DNA of 64,000 nt from Streptomyces sp. NBC_00344 (GCF_036088315.1 NZ_CP107996.1:744001-808000); one strand, 5' to 3'; counted from the first letter of the stretch, positions 33,485 to 44,664 are shown. Numbers and translations: made by a program. Notes: generated from the letters alone by a model not told the origin.

Positions 33485-34426
33485 ATGGGGGCTGGGCACG
33501 ATCACGGACATACGCACGGTGGGCCGCCCCCGACGGGTACCGCGGCGGCAGCCCACCGTGTGCGGCTGCGGATCGCGCTCTGCATCACCCTGACCGTGAT
33601 GGTCGTGGAGATCGTCGGCGGTCTGCTCGCCGACTCACTCGCGCTGATCGCGGACGCAGCGCACATGGCGACGGACGGACTCGGGCTCGCGATGGCGCTG
33701 CTCGCCATTCACTTCGCCAATCGTCCGGCGACGGGAAACCGCACCTTCGGTTTCGCCAGGGCCGAGATTCTGGCCGCACTGGCCAACTGTCTGCTGTTGC
33801 TCGGTGTCGGCGGGTACGTGCTGTACGAGGCAATCCAGCGGTTCATCACGCCGGCCGACACGGCGGGCGGGCTCACCATCGCCTTCGGTCTCGTCGGCCT
33901 GGTCGCCAACATGATCTCGCTCTCCGTCCTCGTCCACGGGCAGAAGGACAGCATCAACGTCCGTGGCGCCTATCTGGAGGTGCTCGCGGACGCGCTCGGC
34001 TCGGTCGCCGTACTGATCTCGGCCGCACTCATCCTCACCACCGGATGGCAGACGGCCGACCCCATCGCCTCGCTGGTGATCGGACTCATGATCGTTCCGC
34101 GAACGGTCAAGCTTCTGCGCGAGACTCTCAACGTGCTGCTCGAAGCTGCGCCGAAGGACATCGACATGGGCGAGGTGCGGGCCCATATCCTGGCGCTTCC
34201 CGGGGTGGCGGACGTCCACGACCTGCATGCCTGGACGATCACCTCAGGGTTGCCGGTACTTTCCGCGCATGTGGTGGTCAGTCCCGATGTGCTCGACTCG
34301 GTGGGGCACGAGAAGATGCTCCACGACCTGCAGGGCTGTCTCGGCCATCACTTCGACGTCGAGCACTGCACCTTCCAGCTGGAGCCGGGCGGCCACGCGG
34401 AACACGAAGCGAAACTCTGCCACTGA
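33485..34426 (+). CDS. Cation diffusion facilitator (zinc/cobalt exporter)
   Basis: A 313-aa CDF protein with six membrane helices. A His-rich N-terminus (GAGHDHGHTHGG) is followed by helix 2 ADAAHMATDGLGL (HxxxD metal site), and helix 5 contains YLEVLADALGSVAVL, where Glu replaces the more usual first His/Asp. The C-terminal domain has DVHDLHAWTITSG and ends in a metal-binding-like HEAKLCH. It exports Zn(II) or a similar ion in exchange for protons. ATG 33485. Monocistronic as far as can be seen. Confidence 0.94.
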   Translation: MGAGHDHGHTHGGPPPTGTAAAAHRVRLRIALCITLTVMVVEIVGGLLADSLALIADAAHMATDGLGLAMALLAIHFANRPATGNRTFGFARAEILAALANCLLLLGVGGYVLYEAIQRFITPADTAGGLTIAFGLVGLVANMISLSVLVHGQKDSINVRGAYLEVLADALGSVAVLISAALILTTGWQTADPIASLVIGLMIVPRTVKLLRETLNVLLEAAPKDIDMGEVRAHILALPGVADVHDLHAWTITSGLPVLSAHVVVSPDVLDSVGHEKMLHDLQGCLGHHFDVEHCTFQLEPGGHAEHEAKLCH

Positions 34427-35001
34427 CCGGTGAACGGGCTGCCGCCGGAACGGCATGCCGCCTCCCACGAACTCCGGGACCCGATCCGTACCGTCAACGC
34501 CGGCCTACGGAACCCCCTATCCGGATGGTTCATTCGATCTCGTCCGGTCGACGGTTCCGCCGGCGCCGACCGCGCCCTGGTGCCCGCGTTCCGGGAGACA
34601 GTGTCTCCGCGGCGCGCTGTGTCCGGGAGCGGGGCGGCCGCGACGGCCGCCGGGCACCGGTGCCGGTGGGCACAAGCAGCCCGGGAGCGATCGGGAGGGG
34701 TACCGCGGCGCGCTCACCGCCGGGCCTGCGGCCGAGGTTCCGCCCTGAAACCGTGGTCCCGGGTGCCCTTGAGGAGCTCGCCGTGCGGCGGGAACACCAC
34801 GGGGAATACCGTTACGCCGGATACACCGCGCCCCGATCACCCGGGCCAGGGCCGCGGCGGTCGGAGAATTCTGATATTCCGGTCGGTGCCCCCAGCACTC
34901 AGTGTGCCGGGGCACCGACACGTCCCGCGCTCCGAAGTGCGGACAAGCCGCTTTTGTACGGCAGACTGAGGAGCCGGTGACGCCCGATACGAAGGATGGT
35001 T
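34427..35001. other. 575-bp gene-free interval with a cruciform ahead of idi
   Basis: Open frames exist here but their translations are low-complexity Arg/Pro/Ala without protein character, so I see no gene. The main structure is a large inverted repeat with arms GTCGGTGCCCC (34882-34892) and GGGGCACCGAC (34909-34919) around an inner CACT-C-AGTG stem, 82-120 bp ahead of idi. The length of this gap is unusual for the window. Confidence 0.5.
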
Positions 35002-35562
35002 ATGTCGAACGGCGCAGCAGAAGCGATCTTGCTCGAACTGGTCGATGAGAGCGGCACGACCATCGGGACGGCGGAGAAACTCTCCGCCCATCAGGCCCCT
35101 GGTCAGCTGCACCGGGCCTTCTCGGTGTTCCTCTTCGACGAGTCGGGACGACTGCTGATCCAGCGTCGGGCACTCGGCAAATACCACTCTCCGGGAGTGT
35201 GGTCCAACACCTGCTGCGGGCACCCCTACCCGGGCGAGTCCCCGTTCGCGGCCTCGGCCCGTCGCACTTATGAGGAACTGGGCGTCTCCCCCACGCTGCT
35301 CGCCGAGGCCGGCACGGTCCGCTACAACCACCCCGACCCGGACTCGGGCCTGGTGGAGCAGGAGTTCAACCATCTCTTCGTCGGTCTGGTGCGGTCGCCG
35401 CTGCGTCCCGATGCCGGGGAGGTCGACGACACGGCCTTCGTCACAGCGGCCGAGCTGGCGGAACGTCACTCATCTGCGCCGTTCTCCTCCTGGTTCATGA
35501 CGGTGCTCGATGCGGCGCGCCCCGCGATCAAAGAGCTGACGGGGCCGCACGGCGGCTGGTGA
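35002..35562 (+). CDS. idi: Isopentenyl-diphosphate delta-isomerase, type I
   Basis: A 186-aa Nudix-fold isomerase balancing IPP and DMAPP. Key parts: LHRAFSVFLFD, SNTCCGHPYPGE with the catalytic Cys, the Nudix-like ARRTYEELGV, and the metal/proton Glu in VEQEFNHLF. I prefer ATG 35002 because AAGGA lies 5 nt upstream; ATG 34996 overlaps that site. Its 3' end overlaps the convergent ATPase gene by 35 bp. It can feed the hopanoid pathway encoded nearby. Confidence 0.96.
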   Translation: MSNGAAEAILLELVDESGTTIGTAEKLSAHQAPGQLHRAFSVFLFDESGRLLIQRRALGKYHSPGVWSNTCCGHPYPGESPFAASARRTYEELGVSPTLLAEAGTVRYNHPDPDSGLVEQEFNHLFVGLVRSPLRPDAGEVDDTAFVTAAELAERHSSAPFSSWFMTVLDAARPAIKELTGPHGGW

Positions 35563-36067
35563 AAGCGGGAGCGAGCGGCAGCGCGGCCCAGATGACCTTG
35601 CCGCCGCTCGCGGTCTGCTCCACCCCGCAGGTTCCACCCGCCTCGGCGGCGGTCTCACGGACCAGCATGAGTCCACGGCCGCCGGTCTGACCGTGATCGG
35701 CCTCCAGGGCCTTCGGCCGGTAGGGATGATTGTCCTCGACGGACACCCGGATCCACGCGGCCCCCACCGCCACCTCCACGGCCACCTCGGGTGACAGCAG
35801 AGCGGCGTGCCGCACAGCGTTGGTCACCAGTTCAGAAACGATCAGCAGCAGGCCCTGGACCAAGTCGTCGTCGACCGGCACCTGCTGGCGCCTCAGCAGA
35901 TCACGTACCGCGTGCCTGGCCTGCGGTACGGAGGCGTCGACCGAGGGAGCGGTGAAACGCCAGACACCTTCGTACGGCAGGGGGCGGGCGGGTTCCGGGT
36001 CTGGCGGGCTGTTGCTCCCGCGGCCGTCCATATCCCGGCTCCCACCCTCGCGCTCGATTGTCGCCAC
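35528..36067 (-). CDS. HATPase anti-sigma/regulatory kinase-like protein
   Basis: A 179-aa protein with a single histidine-kinase-type ATPase domain (SpoIIAB/RsbW-like), very common in Streptomyces. N-box: LLIVSELVTNAVRHAAL; G-boxes: VSVEDNHPYRP and GQTGGRGLMLVRETA. There is no sensor or HisKA domain, so it is a soluble regulator rather than a two-component kinase. GTG 36065-36067 is the first start; the ATG at 36029-36031 is also possible. The last 35 bp overlap idi convergently. Confidence 0.9.
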   Translation of the reverse strand: MATIEREGGSRDMDGRGSNSPPDPEPARPLPYEGVWRFTAPSVDASVPQARHAVRDLLRRQQVPVDDDLVQGLLLIVSELVTNAVRHAALLSPEVAVEVAVGAAWIRVSVEDNHPYRPKALEADHGQTGGRGLMLVRETAAEAGGTCGVEQTASGGKVIWAALPLAPAFTSRRAAPSAL

Positions 36068-36274
36068 ACGAAGAGTGTTGGGAATGCACCGGTCCGTACC
36101 GAGCAGCTGAACAGAAGTCAGCGCCTATCGACGCAATCCGATCGAATGAGGCCAAACAATTAAAATTCCCGATTGTTTCTGATCTCCCAGTTACGTCTTT
36201 GTATTCACCTTGCGCGCTTCCCGGGCCGGGTACCGGACGATCCGGGTACCGCAGGCCCGGATAGCATCCGGCGC

Positions 36275-37048
36275 ATGGAGCCGCAGCTGCAGCACACCGT
36301 CGCCGACGGAGCCGCCACCGTCGTCATCGACAACCCCGCCAAACGCAACGCCATGACGGCCGGGATGTGGAGTGCCCTTCCCCCGCTCCTCGACCGGCTG
36401 GCGGCCGATCCGGCCGTGCGCGTGCTGGTGCTGACCGGCGCGGGCAACACCTTCTGCGCGGGCGCGGACATCTCGGCCCTGCACGAGACCGCCGAGAACG
36501 CCCAGGCTCTCGCGGTGCGCGCCGAGGAAGCTCTCGCCGCGTTCGCGAAGCCCACACTGGCCGCCGTGCGCGGTTACTGCGTGGGAGGCGGCTGCCAGCT
36601 GGCCGCCGCGTGCGATTTCCGGTTCGCCGATGAGGGCGCGTCCTTCGGGGTGACACCCGCCAGACTCGGCATCGTCTATCCGTCACCCTCCACCCGCAGA
36701 CTGGTCGCCCTGGTGGGTCCAGCCACCGCCAAATACCTGCTGTTCTCCGCCGAGTTGATCGGCTCGGACCGGGCACTGCGCACCGGCCTCGTCGACGAGG
36801 TGCTGCCCGCGAGCGGGCTCGGCAAGCGGGTGGCGGAGTTCAGCCGGGTGCTCGTCTCACGCTCGCAACTGACTCAGGCGGCTGCCAAGGAGTTCGCCCA
36901 GGGCCGCGTGGACCGCGACGCGTACTGGTCGCAGCAGGCCGGCGCGGCCGGCGACAGGGCCGAGGGTGTCGCCGCTTTCCTTGAGCGCCGTGAGCCCCGC
37001 TTCACCTGGAGCCCCGCGCCACCCGCCCCGGGGACTACTCCAGGATGA
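36275..37048 (+). CDS. Enoyl-CoA hydratase/isomerase family protein
   Basis: A 257-aa crotonase-fold protein. Oxyanion-hole segments are GAGNTFCAGADISAL and GYCVGGGCQLAAACDFRFA. The usual catalytic Glu positions following PxxxLG are not obvious in PARLGIVYPSPSTRRL, so activity could be isomerase or hydrolase rather than hydratase. ATG 36275 lies 7 nt after a TAGCAT -10-like box, with no ribosome site, consistent with a leaderless mRNA. The 3' end overlaps the convergent DJ-1 gene by 14 bp. Confidence 0.9.
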   Translation: MEPQLQHTVADGAATVVIDNPAKRNAMTAGMWSALPPLLDRLAADPAVRVLVLTGAGNTFCAGADISALHETAENAQALAVRAEEALAAFAKPTLAAVRGYCVGGGCQLAAACDFRFADEGASFGVTPARLGIVYPSPSTRRLVALVGPATAKYLLFSAELIGSDRALRTGLVDEVLPASGLGKRVAEFSRVLVSRSQLTQAAAKEFAQGRVDRDAYWSQQAGAAGDRAEGVAAFLERREPRFTWSPAPPAPGTTPG

Positions 37049-37670
37049 ACCGGCTCCGGGCGCGGAGTTTCTCCACCAGCGCGGCCGGCGCCTTCAGCGG
37101 CGACCCCGCGTCGTAGGGGGGCTGGGGGTCGTACTCGGTGGCCAGCTGTACGGCCTGCGCGTGTTCGTCGCCCGCGACCAAGCCCACCAGGGCGAGACCC
37201 ATGTCGATGCCCGAGGAAACCCCGGCAGCGGTGATGAACTTCCCGTCGGTGACAACTCGTTCACCGGTCGGCTCGGCGCCGAATTCCGCGAGTTCGCCGA
37301 GTGCCAGCCAGTGCGATGTCGCCCGGCGGCCGGTGAGCAGGCCCGCCGCCGCGAGCAACAGCGAGCCGGTGCAGACGGAGGTCGTCCAGACGCTGGTGGA
37401 GTCGGCCGTCCGCAGCCAGTCGAGCAGCGTCGCGTTGGTCATCTGGGCCGACTGGCCCGGTCCGCCGGGCACCACCACGATGTCGGGGTGTCTCACGTCG
37501 CCGAGCGCCCGGTCCGCGACGAGGGCGAGACTGCCGCTGTCGTTGCGCACCGGGCCGGGCCGCTCCGCGACGAATACCGTCTCGGCGCCGGGGATCCGGC
37601 AGAGCATCTCGTAGGGGCCTACCGCGTCCAGTGCGGTGAACCGGTCGAAGAGGACGATGGCTGTCTGCAT
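37035..37670 (-). CDS. DJ-1/PfpI-family protein
   Basis: A 211-aa glutamine-amidotransferase-like protein. The nucleophile elbow is SVCTGSLLLAAAG (Cys) and the preceding strand is VPGGPGQSAQM. Such proteins include isonitrile hydratases and glyoxalases; GELAEFGAEPTGERVVTDGK matches the isonitrile hydratase-like branch. It lies 10 bp downstream of a GlxA-type regulator that contains a paralogous DJ-1 domain, so the two are probably co-transcribed. Confidence 0.9.
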   Translation of the reverse strand: MQTAIVLFDRFTALDAVGPYEMLCRIPGAETVFVAERPGPVRNDSGSLALVADRALGDVRHPDIVVVPGGPGQSAQMTNATLLDWLRTADSTSVWTTSVCTGSLLLAAAGLLTGRRATSHWLALGELAEFGAEPTGERVVTDGKFITAAGVSSGIDMGLALVGLVAGDEHAQAVQLATEYDPQPPYDAGSPLKAPAALVEKLRARSRFILE

Positions 37671-37680
37671 GGGCTGCCTT

Positions 37681-38661
37681 TCAGATAGCGGCGTGCCGGT
37701 CGGTGGGCGGAGTGCCCGAACGGAAGCGGCGGCGGTATTCCGCCGGCGCGGTGGCGAGTGACTTCACGAAGGCCCGGCGCATCGCCTCCGGGGTGCCGTA
37801 GCCGCAGGCGCGGGAGATCTCCTCGATTCCGCCGGTGGTGTCCTCCAGGAGGCGTCTGGCGTGCTCCAGGCGCACCTGTTCCACGTAGCGGCCCGGGGTC
37901 GTCCCGGTCTCCGACCGGAACGCACGGGCGAAGTGACGGGGTGAGAGGCGGGCCCGGCCGGCCAGCGATTCCACCGACAGGTCGTCTCCCGGGTGCTCGG
38001 TGATCCACTGCTGGATCGTTCGCAGCGGCTCACGGCGGGCGGTCTGTGCGGCGAGCTGGGCACTGAACTGGGCCTGGTTCCCGGGACGTCTGAGGAAGAC
38101 CACGAGATGCCGGGCGACGGCCAGCGCGGTGTCCCTGCCGCAGTCCTCCTCGACCAGCGCCAGCGCCAGATCTATCCCTGCGGTGACCCCGGCCGACGTG
38201 GCGAACTTCCCGTCCCTCACGAAGATCGGGTCCGGGTCGACGTGCACGGCCGGAAACGTCCTGGCCATGTGGCCGCAGACCGACCAGTGGGTGGTGGCCC
38301 GCCGGCCGTCCAGCAGCCCCGCCGCGGCGAGCAGCAACGCCCCGGTGCACACCGAGACGATGCGCGTTGCCGGCGGTGCGTACAGGCGCAGCCACTCGAT
38401 CAGCAGGGGATCGGGACGACGGGTCCCGGGGCCGCCGGGCACGAGCAAGGTGTGCGGCGTCACGGCGTCGGCCAGGGCGCAGTCGGGCACAAGGGTGAGC
38501 CCGCTGGACGTGCGCACGGGGGCGCCGTCGAGTGACGCGGTGCGGATCCGGTAGGTGTCCCCGCGGAGGCGGCCGGCTCCGGAGAAGACCTCCACTGGGC
38601 CGCTGACGTCGAGGCTCTGCAGATCGTCGAAGAGGACGACCAGCACGGATCGCTGGGTCAT
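37681..38661 (-). CDS. GlxA-family transcriptional regulator (DJ-1 plus AraC HTH)
   Basis: A 326-aa regulator. The N-terminal DJ-1/PfpI domain contains VPGGPGTRRPDP and SVCTGALLLAAAGLLDGRRA; the C-terminal AraC domain has LSPRHFARAFRSETGTTPGR and CGYGTPEAMRRAFVKSLATA. Members sense small metabolites and activate genes nearby. The ATG at 38659-38661 has AAGGA upstream; ATG 38668-38670 is an alternative. The adjacent DJ-1 enzyme gene is the obvious target. Confidence 0.93.
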   Translation of the reverse strand: MTQRSVLVVLFDDLQSLDVSGPVEVFSGAGRLRGDTYRIRTASLDGAPVRTSSGLTLVPDCALADAVTPHTLLVPGGPGTRRPDPLLIEWLRLYAPPATRIVSVCTGALLLAAAGLLDGRRATTHWSVCGHMARTFPAVHVDPDPIFVRDGKFATSAGVTAGIDLALALVEEDCGRDTALAVARHLVVFLRRPGNQAQFSAQLAAQTARREPLRTIQQWITEHPGDDLSVESLAGRARLSPRHFARAFRSETGTTPGRYVEQVRLEHARRLLEDTTGGIEEISRACGYGTPEAMRRAFVKSLATAPAEYRRRFRSGTPPTDRHAAI

Positions 38662-38771
38662 AACGGTCATCCTTGACGATGCCACTCATGGCCGCAATGA
38701 CGAACAACCCACCTTTCCTGCCATCAACACCGGCCTTCCCATGCGTACCGACCAGTCGGTAACATGTGGCC

Positions 38772-39629
38772 ATGACCTCCCTCCAGCCGCGCGCCGGCCG
38801 CCGCTGCCACAACTCCGTCAATCCCCTGCACTCCACGTTGTACTTCTCCCCCGACTTCACGCAGCAGCTCGCCGGGGTGGGAATCGACGATCCGCAGGCC
38901 GCCTACTTCGCCGGGCGGGGAGCTGCGATGGGGGCTGTGGGGCCCGGCACCGTCGCCGCCACCTTCTACAACTTCAACCCCGAGCTGATCGCCCGGCACC
39001 TCCCCGCCGTATGGGAGACGGCCTCACCGCAGACCGTGCTCGACGCACGGCTGCGGGCGGTCGATGCCACCCTGCGCAGGCTGCTCGGCGACGACGCAGT
39101 CGCCTCCGACGAGATGGCGGAAGCGGCCCGACTGGCGCTGCGCGCGGCGGAGGCCTGCTCACGGCACGCCCGGCCGCTGTACGCCGCGCATGCCGATCTC
39201 CCAGTGCCCGAGCAGCCGCACCTGGCCTTCTGGCACGCCGCGACCCTGCTCCGTGAGCACCGGGGCGACGGCCATCTGGCGGTGCTCCTCGCCGCCGGGC
39301 TCGATCCGCTGGAGGCACTGGTCAGCCACACGGCGACCGGCAAGGGGATGGCGCCGCGGTGGATCCTCGCCACCCGGGGCTGGCGCAGGACGGACTGGGA
39401 CGCCGCGGCGGAACGGCTGCGCGGGCGGGGGCTGCTGGACGCCGAGAGCGGTCTGACGGAAGCCGGGGCCCAGCTGCGCCAGGATGTCGAGGCGGACACC
39501 GACCGCCTCGACAGCGCGCCGTACGAGCACCTGGGCGCGGAGGGTGTGGAGCGGCTCACCGAACTGGGCCGGGGCTTCCTCGTCACGGCCGCGAGCGCAG
39601 GCGCGTTCCCGGGAGATCTGAGCGGCTGA
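38772..39629 (+). CDS. SCO6745-family protein
   Basis: A 285-aa cytosolic protein of the actinobacterial SCO6745 family. It shows a conserved N-terminal block (NPLHSTLYFSPDFTQQLAGV, then AAYFAGRGAAMGAVGP and ATFYNFNPELIARHLPA) and a C-terminal winged-helix-like part (RGRGLLDAESGLTEAG). The family has no firmly established role that I know of. ATG 38772 stands 6 nt after a TAACAT -10-like box and lacks a ribosome site, consistent with leaderless translation. Divergent from the GlxA gene. Confidence 0.85.
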   Translation: MTSLQPRAGRRCHNSVNPLHSTLYFSPDFTQQLAGVGIDDPQAAYFAGRGAAMGAVGPGTVAATFYNFNPELIARHLPAVWETASPQTVLDARLRAVDATLRRLLGDDAVASDEMAEAARLALRAAEACSRHARPLYAAHADLPVPEQPHLAFWHAATLLREHRGDGHLAVLLAAGLDPLEALVSHTATGKGMAPRWILATRGWRRTDWDAAAERLRGRGLLDAESGLTEAGAQLRQDVEADTDRLDSAPYEHLGAEGVERLTELGRGFLVTAASAGAFPGDLSG

Positions 39630-39746
39630 CCGCACTCGGAACGCTCCGCGTGTTTGCGAGCGCCCGGTGCGGCAAGGCGACCTGCGTAAGGGGTTGCGCC
39701 GGGCATGGAGCCCGTTGCGAATCCGGAAGCGAGGAAGGGAGCTTGT

Positions 39747-39878
39747 GTGCTGAGCGCCATAGCAGATGTACTGCGTCAGATCGGTGGCGCGATCGCCACC
39801 GTCGTCACCCTGCCGTTCCGGGCGGTCGCCCGGCTCTTCGGCGGAGCCTCGAGTTCCGCGAGGGGCCACGGGGTGTGA
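39747..39878 (+). CDS. LPFR-motif small protein
   Basis: A 43-aa protein starting MLSAIADVLRQIGGAIATVV and continuing TLPFRAVARLFGGASSSARG to HGV. The central LPFRAVARLFGGAS is the hallmark of the LPFR small-protein family of Streptomyces. One amphipathic/hydrophobic helix (residues 3-22) suggests membrane contact. GTG 39747 is supported by GGGAG 5 nt upstream. It sits 67 bp before tex on the same strand. Function unknown. Confidence 0.82.
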   Translation: MLSAIADVLRQIGGAIATVVTLPFRAVARLFGGASSSARGHGV

Positions 39879-39945
39879 TCCGCCGACTGTCCGTGCCGCC
39901 TGCCACAATGCTGGTTCAAGCTCAGCGAGAAGGCGGTACCGGATC

Positions 39946-42339
<2,394 letters not shown>

Positions 42340-42350
42340 CACCGCTTCAC

Positions 42351-42399
42351 CGGGTGCGGCGGCCGACAGGCAGGTTCTGTCGGCCGCCGCACCCGTTTG
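42351..42399 (+). terminator. Intrinsic terminator after tex
   Basis: Perfect 19-bp arms (42351-42369 and 42377-42395, core GTGCGGCGGCCGACAG) with a 7-nt loop, followed by TTTG. One of the strongest terminators in the window. Confidence 0.9.
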
Positions 42400-42600
42400 T
42401 GTGCCGCCTCATCACGGTGCGCCGCCTCCACTCGTGCAAAAACACGACATTAAAATGCAGTTGTACGTCAGCGACACGAAAATACTTCGCATGCACCTTG
42501 TGAGAAGAGGGTGCGCGCTCCTACTGTCGGCTCACCCTTGTGGCGTCGGCCCCACATCGAACGTCTCCGGGGTTCGTCCTCCCAAGAGAAACGAGTTCCG

Positions 42601-44664
42601 ATGTTCCCGAACATCACCGGAGTTGTGGCGAAGCGGTCCGGCAGACCGCCGCGAAGATCCGCCGCCGCGGTCGCGGCGGTAGCCGCCGCCACCATGGGGC
42701 TGAGCGCGGCACTCGGCAGCACCGCCCTGGCCGGCACGGCTGTGCAAGCCGCCACGGGCCCGGTCGTGACCCGCGCCGCCCTCGACCCCGCGCTGGTGGC
42801 GGGACGGGGTGCCCGCACCGGCTTCGAGGAACAGGAGGCGGAGAGCGCCGCGACGAATGGGACGGTCATCGGGCCCGGCCGGGACGCCTACAGCCTCCCG
42901 GCGGAGGCATCCGGCCGTTCGGCGGTCACCCTGGTGCCGGGCCAGTACGTCGAGTTCACGCTGGCGGACCCGGCCGATGCGATCAGTGTGCGCTACAGCA
43001 TTCCGGACGCGGTATCCGGCGGCGGGATCACGTCGCCACTCGACGTCACGGTGAACGGCAAGGCCAAGAAGGCCATGACACTGACGTCGAAGTACGCCTG
43101 GCTCTACAACCAGTATCCGTTCTCCAACGATCCTGGCGCGGATCTGCTGCATCCCGACTACTGGGTCACCGAATGCGGCTGCGTCCCGCGGAACACCACT
43201 CCCGCACCGGCGTTCGCCAAGCCGCTGCGCCCGAACCACTTCTACGACGAGCAGCGGCTGCTGCTGGGCCGTACGTACCGTGCGGGTGACAAGGTGCGCC
43301 TGACGGTCCCCGCCGGCGCCGCGACGACGACCGTCGACCTGCTCGACGCACAGCTCGTGGGGCGCCCGCACATCGATGCCGCGGCCGCGAATGTGCTGGC
43401 CTTCGGGGCCGACCCGACCGGCAGGCGCGACTCGGCCGGCGCGTTCGACAGGGCGATCGGCTTCGCGAAGCGCAAGCACCTCAGGGTGTACATCCCGCCG
43501 GGAACCTTTCAGGTGAACCGCCACATCGTCGTCGACCATGTGTCCATCGAGGGAGCGGGAAACTGGTACACGGTCATCAAGGGCCACCAGGTCTCTCTCA
43601 GCACCCCGGCACCCGACGGATCGGTCCACTCGGGCGTCGGCTTCTACGGCAAGGACGCTGCCGCGGGAGGCAGTTCGCAGGTCCACCTGTCCGGCTTCGC
43701 GATTCAGGGGGACGTGCGTGAGCGCATCGACACCGACCAGGTGAACGGCATCGGCGGCTCGCTCAGCGACTCCACCATCGACGGCCTGTACATCCAGCAC
43801 ACCAAGGTCGGCATGTGGTTCGACGGCCCCATGAAGAATCTGAGGATCACCGGCAACGTGATTGCCGACCAGATCGCTGACGGCATCAACTTCCATACCG
43901 GCGTGAGCGGTTCACTCATTTCCGACAACCTCGTCCGCAACTCGGGCGACGACGCCATCGCCCTGTGGTCGGAGAAGACCGAGGACGCGGACAACACGAT
44001 CGAGAACAACACCGTGCAGACTCCGGTGCTCGCCAACGGCATCGCTCTCTACGGAGGCACCGACAACACCGTCTCCGGAAATCTCATCGCCGATCCGGTC
44101 CGCGAGGGCAGCGCAATCCAGGTGGGCTCCCGATTCGGCTCGCAGGCGTTCACCGGCCGCCTGCGGATCACCGACAACACCACGGTCCGCGCGGGCACCT
44201 ACGAACTGAACTGGAACATCGGCCTCGGTGCCATCTGGTTCTACGCCCTCGAGAAGAACATCGCCGCGGACATCCAGGTGACCGGGGACAACTTCCTGGA
44301 CAACACCTACAACGCGATCATGCTGGTCAGCGATTTCCCGGTGCGGGATCTCTACTCGGTCACCGGTGTCCGTTTCAAGGACATCACGGTCGACGGCACG
44401 GGCACTTCGGTGGTCAGCGGCCGGACGGCCGGATCCGCCACCTTCGAGAACGTCGATGCCCGCAATGTCGGAGCGGTCGGGGTCAACAACTGCGGGTCGT
44501 TCCACTTCACGCCGGCCGGCTCCGAGTTCTCGCTCACCGACCTCGGCGGGAACGATGGCGGCGGCACGACCGGGCCCTGGCTCGCCCCGTGGGAGCTCCC
44601 CAACACCATCACCTGCGACGATCGTCCGGCAGTGGTCCCCCCACCGGCCCCCAAGGCCTGGTGA
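42601..44664 (+). CDS. Secreted beta-helix glycosidase, GH87/mycodextranase-like
   Basis: A 687-aa exported protein. A signal peptide spans about residues 1-50 (twin Arg in RPPRRSAAAVAAVAAATM, then Ala-rich to VQA). Residues 60-260 look like a carbohydrate-binding module (EQEAESAATNGTVIGPGRD). The rest is a right-handed beta-helix with NVLAFGADPTGRRDSAGAFD, VYIPPGTFQV, and a probable active-site run ADGINFHTGVSG / NSGDDAIALWSEKTEDADN with paired Asp, as in alpha-1,3-glucanases. Substrate unproven. The 200 bp upstream are AT-rich (AAAACACGACATTAAAATGC), suggesting a regulated promoter. Confidence 0.82.
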   Translation: MFPNITGVVAKRSGRPPRRSAAAVAAVAAATMGLSAALGSTALAGTAVQAATGPVVTRAALDPALVAGRGARTGFEEQEAESAATNGTVIGPGRDAYSLPAEASGRSAVTLVPGQYVEFTLADPADAISVRYSIPDAVSGGGITSPLDVTVNGKAKKAMTLTSKYAWLYNQYPFSNDPGADLLHPDYWVTECGCVPRNTTPAPAFAKPLRPNHFYDEQRLLLGRTYRAGDKVRLTVPAGAATTTVDLLDAQLVGRPHIDAAAANVLAFGADPTGRRDSAGAFDRAIGFAKRKHLRVYIPPGTFQVNRHIVVDHVSIEGAGNWYTVIKGHQVSLSTPAPDGSVHSGVGFYGKDAAAGGSSQVHLSGFAIQGDVRERIDTDQVNGIGGSLSDSTIDGLYIQHTKVGMWFDGPMKNLRITGNVIADQIADGINFHTGVSGSLISDNLVRNSGDDAIALWSEKTEDADNTIENNTVQTPVLANGIALYGGTDNTVSGNLIADPVREGSAIQVGSRFGSQAFTGRLRITDNTTVRAGTYELNWNIGLGAIWFYALEKNIAADIQVTGDNFLDNTYNAIMLVSDFPVRDLYSVTGVRFKDITVDGTGTSVVSGRTAGSATFENVDARNVGAVGVNNCGSFHFTPAGSEFSLTDLGGNDGGGTTGPWLAPWELPNTITCDDRPAVVPPPAPKAW

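Noticed and set aside
34430..34969. A 179-codon plus-strand frame between the CDF exporter and idi
   Set aside because: Start lies at the CDF stop, the translation is low-complexity and there is no ribosome site or known motif.
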